A DNA stretch of 64,000 nucleotides from contig NZ_FOZK01000002.1 of the NCBI RefSeq assembly GCF_900114435.1, positions 744,001 to 808,000 of the forward strand, read 5' to 3'. Below, piece after piece: positions 56,882 through 64,000 of the stretch. The translations under genes and the position numbers were made by a program. How positions within the stretch are numbered: position 1 is the stretch's first letter; each line of letters opens with the position of its first letter. The notes below the pieces were generated by a model that saw only the letters and a list, made by a program, of their open reading frames with translations, was not told where the DNA came from and ran no database searches. The stretch comes from Halomicrobium zhouii (lineage in GTDB: Archaea > Halobacteriota > Halobacteria > Halobacteriales > Haloarculaceae).

Positions 56882-57427
56882 TTACGACCCGAGATAAACG
56901 TCTTCAGTAACGGGGTACACCGACACACCACACGCACGGCCAAGACTACGAAGTGGCCCATCGAAGGAGAAGAGACAATCGTCGCCTCGTTTCGCCTGTA
57001 GAACTAAGATCGCTTCTTGGAGGGAAACGTCGTGCTTTGGATACTGGGCCAAGAATTCCGCTGCTGCATCCATGACACCCCGTGGACTCGTCGACAGTTC
57101 GCCTTCGTCCCAGGGATCCGAGCCGTGCTGGACGAGCATATCTGACGCCTTGATATCTGCATACAGATCGAGTGCCTCGTGTGCGCCCCGTTGAGAACGA
57201 AACGCCGAGACGACTTCTGCGACCACGTATGCATCAGTGACGTAGTACGCGCGTTGCCCCGTCAACTCGAAGAATCGATCGACGACTGCTTGCTTCTGTT
57301 CGGATCGATGATTCGTGGTGAGGCGGGCCAGTAGTGACTCTTTGTCGAGATACACGACCACAGAACCGATTTCATCGGGAAAGATGAGACTGTCCTTGAC
57401 GAATGGAGCGCTGTCAGTTCCAGCCAC
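56882..57427 (-). CDS. PIN-domain toxin-like protein
   Basis: This is a 181-residue protein. The N-terminal VVVYLDKESLLARLT holds the first PIN aspartate. The glutamate appears in VVAEVVSAFRSQRG, and later acids in HDVSLQEAILVLQAKRGDD and SFDGPLR fit the four-acid active site of PIN RNases. The start is GTG. A 51-residue acidic gene ends two bases before it, as expected for a toxin-antitoxin module. No ribbon-helix-helix is seen in that partner. Confidence 0.7.
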   Translation of the reverse strand: MAGTDSAPFVKDSLIFPDEIGSVVVYLDKESLLARLTTNHRSEQKQAVVDRFFELTGQRAYYVTDAYVVAEVVSAFRSQRGAHEALDLYADIKASDMLVQHGSDPWDEGELSTSPRGVMDAAAEFLAQYPKHDVSLQEAILVLQAKRGDDCLFSFDGPLRSLGRACGVSVYPVTEDVYLGS

Positions 57428-57429
57428 GC

Positions 57430-57585
57430 CTACTCCTCGGAGGATTCGAGTTCGACACGATCACGCGTCAGCAACGGATCGTCACCATCGTGAAGCGGAG
57501 GCTCCCCAAGAGATTCAAAATCGAGAGCCGGGCCGCTCAGGAACGCTTCGAGCGGACTCTCACCATCCTCGTTATCTGCAGCCAT
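57430..57585 (-). CDS. 51-residue acidic partner of the PIN gene, possible antitoxin
   Basis: The small protein reads MAADNEDGESPLEAFLSGPA and then a proline/aspartate-rich tail ending ELESSEE. It has no obvious DNA-binding motif. It starts inside the end of the metalloprotease gene and stops two bases before the PIN start codon. Its coupling suggests a PIN antitoxin. It is below the length used by many gene finders. Confidence 0.5.
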   Translation of the reverse strand: MAADNEDGESPLEAFLSGPALDFESLGEPPLHDGDDPLLTRDRVELESSEE

Positions 57586-58603
57586 CTGAATTCCCCGTAT
57601 TATTCACATGTTGATTCTCGTCGGACTTAAAGCTAGAGTCTCGCCGCGGACCACAGTCCTTCTGGGTCTGTTCTCCGGAAGTTACTTCGACCGTGTCGAT
57701 GATTTTCTCTGCCGTCCGGCTGATACGACCGAGTCTTTCGGTGATAGCGTCGCTGTCGTCACCTTCCCACGCTGCGAGGTAGAACGCCGAGTTGTTCGTG
57801 TCCAAGTCGAAGTGGCGACCAACGACGTAGGCGACTGCCTCGGCCTCGACTTCCCGTTTCGAGCGCTCCGTCGCGTCGTCGACGTCACTGTGTAGCAGCG
57901 CGTGGGCGTACTCGTGGACGAGCGTCGTCGCCAGGTCGGCGTCGTTCTCAGTCTCCTGGACTTCGACGACTGGTGCACTGCCGTCGCCGTCGTACTGACA
58001 GACGCCCTTTGCGTCCCCGTGTGACCACTCGTGGTTCGGGACGAGCCGAACGTCGATGCCGAGTTCAGTGGCTGCCTCGAGGAGCTCGGAGACGAGGTCC
58101 CCAGCGTCACCGTTTGTCTCAGTATCGAGTTCTGGCAGTGGGTCACCCTCCGTCTGCGAAATGTCGAAGACGGTCGTCGGTCGGAACCCGACCAGTCCTT
58201 CCGACCACTCCTCTGGTGGCGTCTCGTCGTACTCGCAATCGATCGAATCGTGGTACGACGGTGCGTTCTGGCACTCCGGACACCGCGTCGTGACGATCGG
58301 TGCCCAGATCCAGATGGCTGATTCGCCCTCCGTCACGTGCCGATCGAACTCTGACTGCCAGGTGTGGTAGCCCGCGACTTTTGTTGCCTGGGGGCACTGG
58401 GCCTTGATCAAGAGCGTATTTCGGTACGAGTACTCGTGGAAGCGTGATTGGACATCTAGCCACTCCTGGAACTGCTCACTGGTCGCGGCCTCGTCGGTCA
58501 GGTCGGCCAGGTCTTCGACCCACTCGGTGATCGTGCTGTGCATCTCGTCGTCGCGAGTCTCCTGGTCGTCGAAGGAGACTCGCTGATCGTCTTGTGAACT
58601 CAT
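57572..58603 (-). CDS. ArdC/ImmA-like zinc metalloprotease
   Basis: This is a 343-residue protein. The N-terminus (WVEDLADLTDEAATSEQFQ, then RFHEYSYRNTLLI and QATKVAGYHTWQ) matches the ssDNA-binding part of ArdC-like proteins. A zinc-type cysteine pair (RCPECQN) follows. The catalytic domain has the HEYAH helix at residues 230-234 and a later EVEAEAVAYVVG segment. In plasmids such proteins protect incoming DNA or cleave regulators. The ATG at 58603 lies 25 nt after the shared leader motif. The last 14 bases overlap the small acidic gene. Confidence 0.8.
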   Translation of the reverse strand: MSSQDDQRVSFDDQETRDDEMHSTITEWVEDLADLTDEAATSEQFQEWLDVQSRFHEYSYRNTLLIKAQCPQATKVAGYHTWQSEFDRHVTEGESAIWIWAPIVTTRCPECQNAPSYHDSIDCEYDETPPEEWSEGLVGFRPTTVFDISQTEGDPLPELDTETNGDAGDLVSELLEAATELGIDVRLVPNHEWSHGDAKGVCQYDGDGSAPVVEVQETENDADLATTLVHEYAHALLHSDVDDATERSKREVEAEAVAYVVGRHFDLDTNNSAFYLAAWEGDDSDAITERLGRISRTAEKIIDTVEVTSGEQTQKDCGPRRDSSFKSDENQHVNNTGNSDGCR

Positions 58604-58627
58604 TCTCGGAGTGCGAGGGTGTGAGAA

Positions 58628-58656
58628 CCCCCGCACCCCTTCAGGGGGCGATAAAA
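58628..58656 (-). promoter_or_regulatory. Shared promoter/leader motif, copy 4 (upstream of the metalloprotease)
   Basis: On the minus strand ttttatc is followed by gccccc, tgaa, gggg, tgc and ggggg. This is the clearest copy of the pattern T-box, C-run, G-run, G-run. The start codon lies about 25 nt downstream. Confidence 0.75.
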
Positions 58657-58746
58657 CGCTGTCTGCTGAGCAAGGCTGACCGATGAAGAAGCTCCTCGGA
58701 AAGTGGCTCAGTAGCCGCTATTTACCTGCACAGGAGTGCAGAACCG

Positions 58747-59226
58747 CTATAGTTCGACACCGCCGTGCTGGATGACGTCCTCGGTCCGAAACCAGCTAGC
58801 GTAATCCTGGTGCCCGAAGACCTTGTCGTCACTCCAGATGTCACCACCTGTCGCGATCGCTGCCGCGAGGAACACGACGTCGTCCTCGTCGCGGCCTTCG
58901 AACTGACGCTCCTGATCTGCATCGGGATGTGAGGACGTCGCCTCGGCCGCGGTTCGATACTGTAACAGGACATCCGCTTCCGGGACGAGGGTGATGTTCT
59001 TGAAGAGACGATCGATGAGTTCGTCGATGGCCGTCGCGGAGAGGCCCGCTCGTTCCTGGATCACGCCCCGGTTTCGACGAATTTCCTCGAACGAGGGTTC
59101 TGGATATCGGAGGTCTCGTTCGAGATCAACAATCAGCTTCCGTGTTGCACCGCCAATGAGCCCCGAAAGAGCGGTGTTCGTGTCGATGACGAGGGGCCTA
59201 CTTTCCTGCCAGTCGTTCTGCGACAT
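58747..59226 (-). CDS. VapC-like PIN-domain toxin
   Basis: This 159-residue PIN protein begins with PLVIDTNTALSGLIGGATRK and has a C-terminal DEDDVVFLAAAIATGGDIWS followed by DDKVFGH. These acids form the expected metal site of an RNase. It overlaps the upstream ribbon-type antitoxin gene by 29 bp, the common arrangement of vapBC modules. PIN toxins usually cut tRNA or rRNA; the target here is unknown. Confidence 0.82.
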   Translation of the reverse strand: MSQNDWQESRPLVIDTNTALSGLIGGATRKLIVDLERDLRYPEPSFEEIRRNRGVIQERAGLSATAIDELIDRLFKNITLVPEADVLLQYRTAAEATSSHPDADQERQFEGRDEDDVVFLAAAIATGGDIWSDDKVFGHQDYASWFRTEDVIQHGGVEL

Positions 59227-59422
59227 TGCTGTCGATCAACTCCGCGAGTTCGTCGACGTCTTCGTCGGTGAGTTCACTGTCTGACGTGAGCCGATTCATC
59301 ATCTCGAGATCGTCGATTTTCTCTTCGAATGCGTTGCGGGCGACTTCGGACCAGTTGATCTCGGAGTGGTCCTCCATCTGTGCTTTGAGGTCGTCGTCGA
59401 CGTTGATGGTTACCGTTGGCAT
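59198..59422 (-). CDS. VapB-like antitoxin
   Basis: The 74-residue protein starts with the ribbon MPTVTINVDDDLKAQM and the helix INWSEVARNAFEEKI, a ribbon-helix-helix pattern. The C-terminus is acidic and helical (LTDEDVDELAELIDSN) for toxin binding. It overlaps the PIN gene. The promoter is not clear: a copy of the shared leader motif lies about 127 nt upstream. Confidence 0.78.
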   Translation of the reverse strand: MPTVTINVDDDLKAQMEDHSEINWSEVARNAFEEKIDDLEMMNRLTSDSELTDEDVDELAELIDSNVAERLAGK

Positions 59423-59548
59423 CGTGGATTGCTCCTTGGCTGGGATTATGGCTGCTGTGACTTATGTCTATTGTGGAAACTGTGATTTCTGTGTCCACTG
59501 CGTTCGCCGCTAATTCTGACGTGATCAGCTGGAATGTGCGGGTTCGAT

Positions 59549-59580
59549 CGCCCCCGCCCCTTCCAGGGTGCGATAAAATA
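59549..59580 (-). promoter_or_regulatory. Shared promoter/leader motif, copy 5 (orphan or long leader)
   Basis: On the minus strand attttatcg is followed by caccc, tggaa, gggg, cggggg. No ATG lies within 100 nt downstream; the next gene is the VapB-like antitoxin. Either a gene was deleted here or this is a long leader for vapBC. Confidence 0.6.
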
Positions 59581-59680
59581 GCGTGGGAGGAGCCCGGACG
59601 CTCAAACGCCCGTTTGTGCCATGGGAAGTATATTTGCAGCCAAAGGTGATAGATAGCTATAGACATTCAAGCGGGCCACT

Positions 59681-60685
59681 ATGAGAGAATGCCAGAACAC
59701 GTATCGAACGACTGCGGCCGCCCGGACGATGCGCCGTCGAACGCTGTTAGCGTCGACGGCCGCCCTCCTTCCCGCTGCCCTGTCCGGCTGCCAGACCGGG
59801 CCAGAGACCAGCGGTAACCTCGTCGACGAAGTACCGACTGCCAGCTTCCAGATGACCGCCGTTACCGATGCCGAACTCCCGGAGAAGGTTCTCTACTCAC
59901 TCCAGTCGTATCCGGACGAGGATCCTGATGCAGCACTACTCGAGCGGATACGCGACGGTGGGGCGACGACTGAGGGGACGCGGCCCCCGCTCCCGGCAAA
60001 CCGGCACATCGCGACCGACGATGCAGTGGTCGAACTGTCGAAAGAGGTCGTCGGCGAGACGCCGGCGACGACGTACTCTGTCAAAGTCGACATCGTCCAG
60101 GATTCGATCCAGGACGATGAAGCGATCCGGTTCACAGATCTGCCCGAGGTTGACCGAACTGTCTTTTCCGATAAGGGGCTCGCCGACGGCGACGTCGTCG
60201 GCATCGGGACGACGCTCCTGTATACCCACGAGGAACGCAAGCAGTCCGTCCTCGTCCCCGAATCGGAGTATGCCTACATCGTCTGGGAGAACGGCGCCGA
60301 AGCCGAATGGGTCGTCGACGACGCCTACGAAATGTCGCTGAAGACCTACGACTATTCGGCCGAAGAGGTCGCCACCGTAGTGGAATACGGCCAGCAGATG
60401 CGCGAACAGTTCGCGTTCGAGTTTTCCGGCCTCTCCAGTGAGCAACGAGACATCGTGGAGACGGCTACCGGCGACGAACGGTACGTCGTCAGAGCAGACG
60501 AGACAACGCCCCAGCCACTCGTCGAACTCGCCGACCAGTTCCGTCCACAGGAACAGGCCAGAGGTCTCGACGAATCAGGCGAGGACGACCTGAGCGGGTC
60601 GTACATCGTTCGCTATGAGGGAGAGATCTACTGGACCACGTTCGTCGTCAACGGCGAATCGTTTGCAACATCGACGCCGAGCTGA
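59681..60685 (+). CDS. Tat-exported lipoprotein, paralogue 3 of 3 in this window
   Basis: This secreted lipoprotein of up to 334 residues has a signal MRRRTLLASTAALLPAALSG followed by the lipobox cysteine. The segments LLERIRDGGATTEGTRPPLP, LSSEQRDIVETATGDERYVV and SYIVRYEGEIYWTTFVV match the other two paralogues (7693-8610 and 30596-31546) in order. An in-frame ATG at 59729 starts directly at the signal; the upstream ATG 59681 fits a TATA-like box (gctatagac). Unlike its relatives, it sits in the mobile region. Function is unknown. Confidence 0.75.
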   Translation: MRECQNTYRTTAAARTMRRRTLLASTAALLPAALSGCQTGPETSGNLVDEVPTASFQMTAVTDAELPEKVLYSLQSYPDEDPDAALLERIRDGGATTEGTRPPLPANRHIATDDAVVELSKEVVGETPATTYSVKVDIVQDSIQDDEAIRFTDLPEVDRTVFSDKGLADGDVVGIGTTLLYTHEERKQSVLVPESEYAYIVWENGAEAEWVVDDAYEMSLKTYDYSAEEVATVVEYGQQMREQFAFEFSGLSSEQRDIVETATGDERYVVRADETTPQPLVELADQFRPQEQARGLDESGEDDLSGSYIVRYEGEIYWTTFVVNGESFATSTPS

Positions 60686-60694
60686 GTGAGGAAG

Positions 60695-61321
60695 TTACGT
60701 AGTATCGCTGTGGACGTGAATTTCCGCGTCGTCGTGGACCCACGTCTGGAGTTTCTCGATCATGTACGTCTGTGCCTCGTCCTCGTCGAAGACGTCCCTG
60801 TCGAGCGTGTCTCGCGTGATCGATCGCAATGCGTGAAGCCGACCACGAAGGACGCCATCGCCGACTGGTTCGCCGTCGTTCCACCGGACCGGGACGAGTG
60901 CGCCGTTGCCGACGGTATCGCCCTCCTTTGTTTGATGCTCGACGTGGTCCATCGCGAAGGAGAACGTCCGGTACGCCGTGACGTCGAAGTCCCGGTCGAC
61001 GACGTAGAACGCTTCGTGAGTGAGGTAATCGACGTGGCCCTCGCAGATTGTCTCAAGCGCGAGGGCGATTTCTTTCGGTTCCATCTCGACCGGCGCCGCC
61101 CGATATCGGCCGCTGTCCACGGAGATACCGGCGCCACCGGGCTGGACCTCCAGCATGAGATCGAGTCGGTTTCGCTGGTCTGTACTCGGGACGCCGCCAC
61201 CGAATGGTGTGTCAGCCGTGATGTCCGTCGCCAGTCGAAGTTCGTACGCGCCTTCGTGTGAGTAGTGCAGGTTGAATCGTCCGTCAGGTCGCTCGTACGC
61301 GACGAGTGCTCTATGTGCCAT
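60695..61321 (-). CDS. DUF6735-like haloarchaeal protein
   Basis: The 208-residue protein begins MAHRALVAYERPDGRFNLHY and contains ELRLATDITADTPFGGG, features I recall for the haloarchaeal DUF6735 group. No catalytic residues are known for it. It is convergent with the lipoprotein gene. The shared leader motif (61338-61367) lies 17 nt before the start codon, making this the fifth gene of the putative regulon. Confidence 0.72.
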   Translation of the reverse strand: MAHRALVAYERPDGRFNLHYSHEGAYELRLATDITADTPFGGGVPSTDQRNRLDLMLEVQPGGAGISVDSGRYRAAPVEMEPKEIALALETICEGHVDYLTHEAFYVVDRDFDVTAYRTFSFAMDHVEHQTKEGDTVGNGALVPVRWNDGEPVGDGVLRGRLHALRSITRDTLDRDVFDEDEAQTYMIEKLQTWVHDDAEIHVHSDTT

Positions 61322-61337
61322 GATGTGCTGCGGGATT

Positions 61338-61367
61338 GCCCCCGCACCCCTCGGGGGGTAATAAACA
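61338..61367 (-). promoter_or_regulatory. Shared promoter/leader motif, copy 6 (upstream of the DUF6735-like gene)
   Basis: On the minus strand tgtttatta is followed by cccccc, ga, gggg, tgc and ggggg, again a C-run facing two G-runs. The start codon lies 17 nt downstream, the shortest distance among the copies. Confidence 0.7.
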
Positions 61368-61481
61368 CACCGTAGGTTAGATGTCCCAGAGAACCGCCTC
61401 GCGATATGCGCGGTTAACGGCGCTCATCGGTGGAAATGGTCCAATTCCGCTGAAGTGACGATGTTCTAGAGAGGGAGGCCT

Positions 61482-62189
61482 TCATTGACTGGCGTCAAGA
61501 GTGTCCTCTACATTCTTCGCCAACCAGTATGGGTCTCGTGGTGGCACTTGACCCACTTCAAGCAATTCATCAAGATGATCGACGAATGCTGTCCCCTCGT
61601 GCCCCGCCTCTAAAAGTTGCTCTTTGAGGCTAGAGGTGTATGCCTTCCAGTCCACGAGGTCGGGAAAACGCATCCACTTGCCCGGGTAACTGATATCAAG
61701 GAATACGTGGTGACGAGGCTTGTGCGTAGAACAGAACGGTACGAGGTTTGGCGCGTCCGCAATGCCCCAGAATTTAGGTGGAACAATCCTCACATACCCA
61801 ATTTCATCATCTGAATCGCATAGAATACAGGAGTCCCCATATTTCTCCCTAGCACGGCGCTTCCGAGCTTTCGTTATCGTATCAGTATTGTCGTCCTTCG
61901 GCCGAGTCTCGTACCCGAACGTGCGCCCCATTTGCTCCCGTGGAGGCATGTGAAACTTCGAGTTGCACTCTGGGCACCGCTTATTCCCACCATCTCGCCA
62001 TGATTTACAGTTGGGCCACGATGTCTTCATCCGGTCCCCCTCGTCGAGACGTTCTGGAGTTAGGTCACAGCCACATTTGCAGGTATACGGCCGTACTTCA
62101 GTGCGTTTGAGGCCGTGTTCTTCAGATTTTCCAATGATGAAAACAACCTCATGCCGACTGGCTGGCTTGTGAAGAGTCTCAAAGAGCAT
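61482..62189 (-). CDS. HNH-like protein with several zinc knuckles
   Basis: This 235-residue protein has a first cysteine group (TCKCGCDL), a second (RCPECNSKFHMP) and an HNH-like core (CILCDSDDEIGYVRIVPPKF, then NLVPFCSTHKPRHH). The usual histidine of the first HNH strand is replaced by valine or arginine, so nuclease activity is uncertain. It lies at the start of an AT-richer stretch. The following small gene is on the same strand and upstream in transcription. Confidence 0.6.
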   Translation of the reverse strand: MLFETLHKPASRHEVVFIIGKSEEHGLKRTEVRPYTCKCGCDLTPERLDEGDRMKTSWPNCKSWRDGGNKRCPECNSKFHMPPREQMGRTFGYETRPKDDNTDTITKARKRRAREKYGDSCILCDSDDEIGYVRIVPPKFWGIADAPNLVPFCSTHKPRHHVFLDISYPGKWMRFPDLVDWKAYTSSLKEQLLEAGHEGTAFVDHLDELLEVGQVPPRDPYWLAKNVEDTLDASQ

Positions 62190-62199
62190 ATCGATTGTA

Positions 62200-62445
62200 C
62201 TATTCTGTCTCCAAAACAGTTGGGGGCCAACACTCCTCGCAGTATTCTATCTCCTTATCGTCGAACTTTAACTTGGGGCGTATTTCGTCGTCTTCTGTTG
62301 GCACACCGCATTCCGTTTCGTCTTGTTGTTCTCCATCTTCGTTGAATTCCGAGACCACAGCGTGGCAGATCCCTGGGGCACGTTCAAGCTCTACGGCGGA
62401 ATGGCCTGAAAGGTCTCGGTCGAAACCAGGCGCACTGATTACCAT
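62200..62445 (-). CDS. Small acidic protein with cysteine pairs (81 residues)
   Basis: The protein contains ICHAVVSEFNEDGEQQDETE followed by CGVPTEDD and a YCEECWPP C-terminus, which together could bind one zinc. It precedes the HNH-like gene by ten bases on the same strand, suggesting co-transcription. No family is recognised. Confidence 0.5.
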   Translation of the reverse strand: MVISAPGFDRDLSGHSAVELERAPGICHAVVSEFNEDGEQQDETECGVPTEDDEIRPKLKFDDKEIEYCEECWPPTVLETE

Positions 62446-62494
62446 ACCCCGACAACATAGTCAATCAACAATAAACGCACCCCCCTTTGAGAAA

Positions 62495-63256
62495 CTACAA
62501 CTGATCTAACGCATCGACAAAGTCGTCAAAGTCTGCATATACATCTAAATCATCTTCACCTTCAATTTCATCTGTTACCCGTTCAATGAGTTCGACATTT
62601 CTCCATTTCTCTTCAATCAATAGCATCTCACACTCTGTGATTATTCCGTGAGCGCACACGGCTATATCAGCAATATCGTTGGTGTCGATCGTCTCATTTG
62701 GTGCCATCAGTACTATTCGGTGAGCATAGATTATCTTCTTCACAAATTCGATAATATCTACGTCTCCCATCTGCAGTTCCATTATTCCGTCACCCCGTTC
62801 TTTCGAATAAGATTCAAAAGCAATCGCCTTGAGGTCCTCAAATTCATAATTTTCAGCGATGTCTTTGAACTGATTAATGCCGACCTCATATTTCCCAGTC
62901 GGTACCCAATCAGACAGGCGAAAAATCATCTGTAATGTCCCCACCGGGTCAGAAGGAACGGTTAGCTTTCGTAGGTCATATCGGAGACCAGCGTCCGGTA
63001 CCATATGGATGGGGTCTTCAGTAATATGATAAGACTGGCCATCAGGGGGCATAGGTGGGATATAGGTGTCTACAGTTTCGGCAATTAGCTCTGACATCTC
63101 GTCTTGCTCCCGACGCTTTACGAGGTCAACGAGGTTTCCAAAGGAAAATAGAACTTCAATCCCATCCTTGTTAGTCACAATTTCTCTAAACCTCCCAAAA
63201 TCTGTTGGATTGTTCTCCATTCGTATCCAGTACTTCGTATCCAATAGGATTCTCAT
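62495..63256 (-). CDS. AT-rich island gene: PIN-like protein
   Basis: The 253-residue protein starts MRILLDTKYWIRMENNPTDF, with an aspartate in the position of the first PIN acid. A later helix (IIEFVKKIIYAHRIVLMAPN) and DTNDIADIAVCAHGIITECE could supply further acids. The match to PIN is partial. The ATG at 63256 is preferred over an upstream in-frame start. The gene is AT-rich and stands apart from the element genes before it. Confidence 0.5.
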   Translation of the reverse strand: MRILLDTKYWIRMENNPTDFGRFREIVTNKDGIEVLFSFGNLVDLVKRREQDEMSELIAETVDTYIPPMPPDGQSYHITEDPIHMVPDAGLRYDLRKLTVPSDPVGTLQMIFRLSDWVPTGKYEVGINQFKDIAENYEFEDLKAIAFESYSKERGDGIMELQMGDVDIIEFVKKIIYAHRIVLMAPNETIDTNDIADIAVCAHGIITECEMLLIEEKWRNVELIERVTDEIEGEDDLDVYADFDDFVDALDQL

Positions 63257-63358
63257 TGATGTTTTCTTGGCAATTACCAAGTATAAACCCTCGTCCACAC
63301 GTGGATTGGGTGCTATCCGCTATAATAGTAGAAAAAGAGGTGTAGAAAGTGATTGGAC

Positions 63359-63544
63359 CTACTTACCGACCGTCACATAGGAAACTGGAATGGCATTCCG
63401 AGTGCGACCGGGCTTGTTCTCCCGTTCGTACCCGCAGTTTTCGCATGCTCCGCATGAGTACGTCGTTTTTGAATTTGTGCTCTTCTCAATGGAGGTGGAA
63501 GCGTTGCACTCAGGACAGCTTACCGTGATGGTAACGTCGAACAT
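63359..63544 (-). CDS. 61-residue zinc-ribbon protein
   Basis: The protein has the pairs CPEC and CGACENCG spaced as in a zinc ribbon (VSCPECNASTSIEKS, then YSCGACENCGYE). It is probably a real micro-protein, but nothing further can be said. It lies upstream of the PIN-like gene on the same strand with a 102 bp gap. Confidence 0.5.
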   Translation of the reverse strand: MFDVTITVSCPECNASTSIEKSTNSKTTYSCGACENCGYERENKPGRTRNAIPVSYVTVGK

Positions 63545-63764
63545 GCTCTCCTATCGAATTGGCTGAAACATAGGGGTATCGGGGGGAGGAGCGTTTTAGC
63601 CAGCATCTGAGGGTCCGTAGAACATTTCTTGTGAATGTGGGTTGTGGGACAATGTTTGGCGACACGAGGTGCGGGAACATTAGGCCGTCATACCGGTTTC
63701 GCACCGTTGTTTACTGAGATATTGGGGGTAGGTTTAATGCAGAAGTCTCCAGACTGCTGAGTAT

Positions 63765-64000
63765 ATGCTAAATGAGGTGCAGCGGTGGATTGACGACAGC
63801 CAATATGACAATTGGGAATGGTATTCTCTCATCATTGCAGCCAGTATCAGTGGTTGCATTTTCTTCGAAGTGTATTCTGTCACATCGGCCCTCAGGTCGC
63901 TAGATACCCAAATAGTGATGTCTGGATACACCTTCGGTGATTTTTTCATCGCATCACTGCAAGGTATTGTGATGGGATTTGTGGGCAAGCGCCTGTATAC
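63765..64000 (+). CDS. Membrane protein, 3' truncated by the window end
   Basis: An open frame starts at ATG 63765 and runs to the window edge (78 codons). It codes for MLNEVQRWIDDSQYDNWEWY followed by a membrane helix (SLIIAASISGCIFFEVYSV) and a second hydrophobic segment near the end (FFIASLQGIVMGFVG). A TATA-like box (ggtttaatg, 63731-63739) lies about 28 nt before the start, supporting a real, leaderless gene. Confidence 0.6.
   Translation, partial: MLNEVQRWIDDSQYDNWEWYSLIIAASISGCIFFEVYSVTSALRSLDTQIVMSGYTFGDFFIASLQGIVMGFVGKRLY

Noticed and set aside
59274-59666. 130-codon frame opposite the VapB/leader region
   Set aside because: It runs through the leader motif and the antitoxin in another phase; the antitoxin frame has the ribbon-helix-helix pattern.

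Overview
The window comes from a halophilic archaeon (class Halobacteria). The coding sequence is GC-rich and the proteins are strongly acidic. It encodes a thermosome-type chaperonin, a TFB-type transcription factor, the rod-shape regulator RdfA, a HalX response regulator, a HalOD1 protein, an HTH-10 regulator, Tat-type lipoproteins and class III pilins. Many genes have a TATA-like box about 25-30 nt before the start codon, as expected for leaderless haloarchaeal transcripts. The genus cannot be fixed from the sequence alone. No tRNA, rRNA or CRISPR array was recognised.

Region 1 (1-36.3 kb) looks like ordinary chromosome. It starts with the end of a dipeptide/oligopeptide ABC operon (permease and two ATPases), followed by a divergent thermosome paralogue, an IclR regulator, rdfA and a universal stress protein. 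Next come a tRNA methylthiotransferase, a solitary ArlH-like ATPase, a DMT exporter, a secreted serpin, a KaiC-like ATPase and NAD kinase. A HalX response regulator faces a membrane PAS protein. A TetR regulator is divergent from a COG1361 + MMPL/RND pair, with two matching operators between them. A disulfide oxidoreductase, a CPA2 antiporter with a stress-protein tail, a 5-formyl-THF cyclo-ligase homologue, a DUF1998-type helicase and several small regulators and enzymes follow. Two copies of a ~470 bp non-coding, highly palindromic element (27.5 and 34.7 kb) lie in this part.

Region 2 (36.3-48.5 kb) is a mosaic of AT-rich single-gene islands, decayed genes and mobile DNA. It holds a 715-residue STAND-like protein without a Walker A motif, a winged-helix remnant, a frameshifted gene, four tandem pilins with shared ends and different middles, and a complete IS200/IS605 element (tnpA, tnpB, omega-RNA region). 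Remnants that resemble provirus genes follow. The IS carries three unusual paired hairpins, two of them in frame inside its transposase genes.

Region 3 (48.5-64 kb) looks like an integrated plasmid or conjugative element. It has a 1,300-residue VirB4/TraG-type ATPase, a 4TM protein followed by two tiny related acidic proteins, a TFB paralogue, a SWIM zinc-finger protein, an ArdC/ImmA-like metalloprotease, two PIN-domain toxin modules, a DUF6735 protein, an HNH-like protein and further AT-rich orphans. Five of its minus-strand genes share one promoter/leader motif: a T-rich box, then a C-run/G-run hairpin, then the start codon 17-29 nt on. A sixth copy has no gene close by. One copy keeps the hairpin with different bases. 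The TFB gene itself has the motif, so a self-contained regulon of the element is the most interesting hypothesis here.
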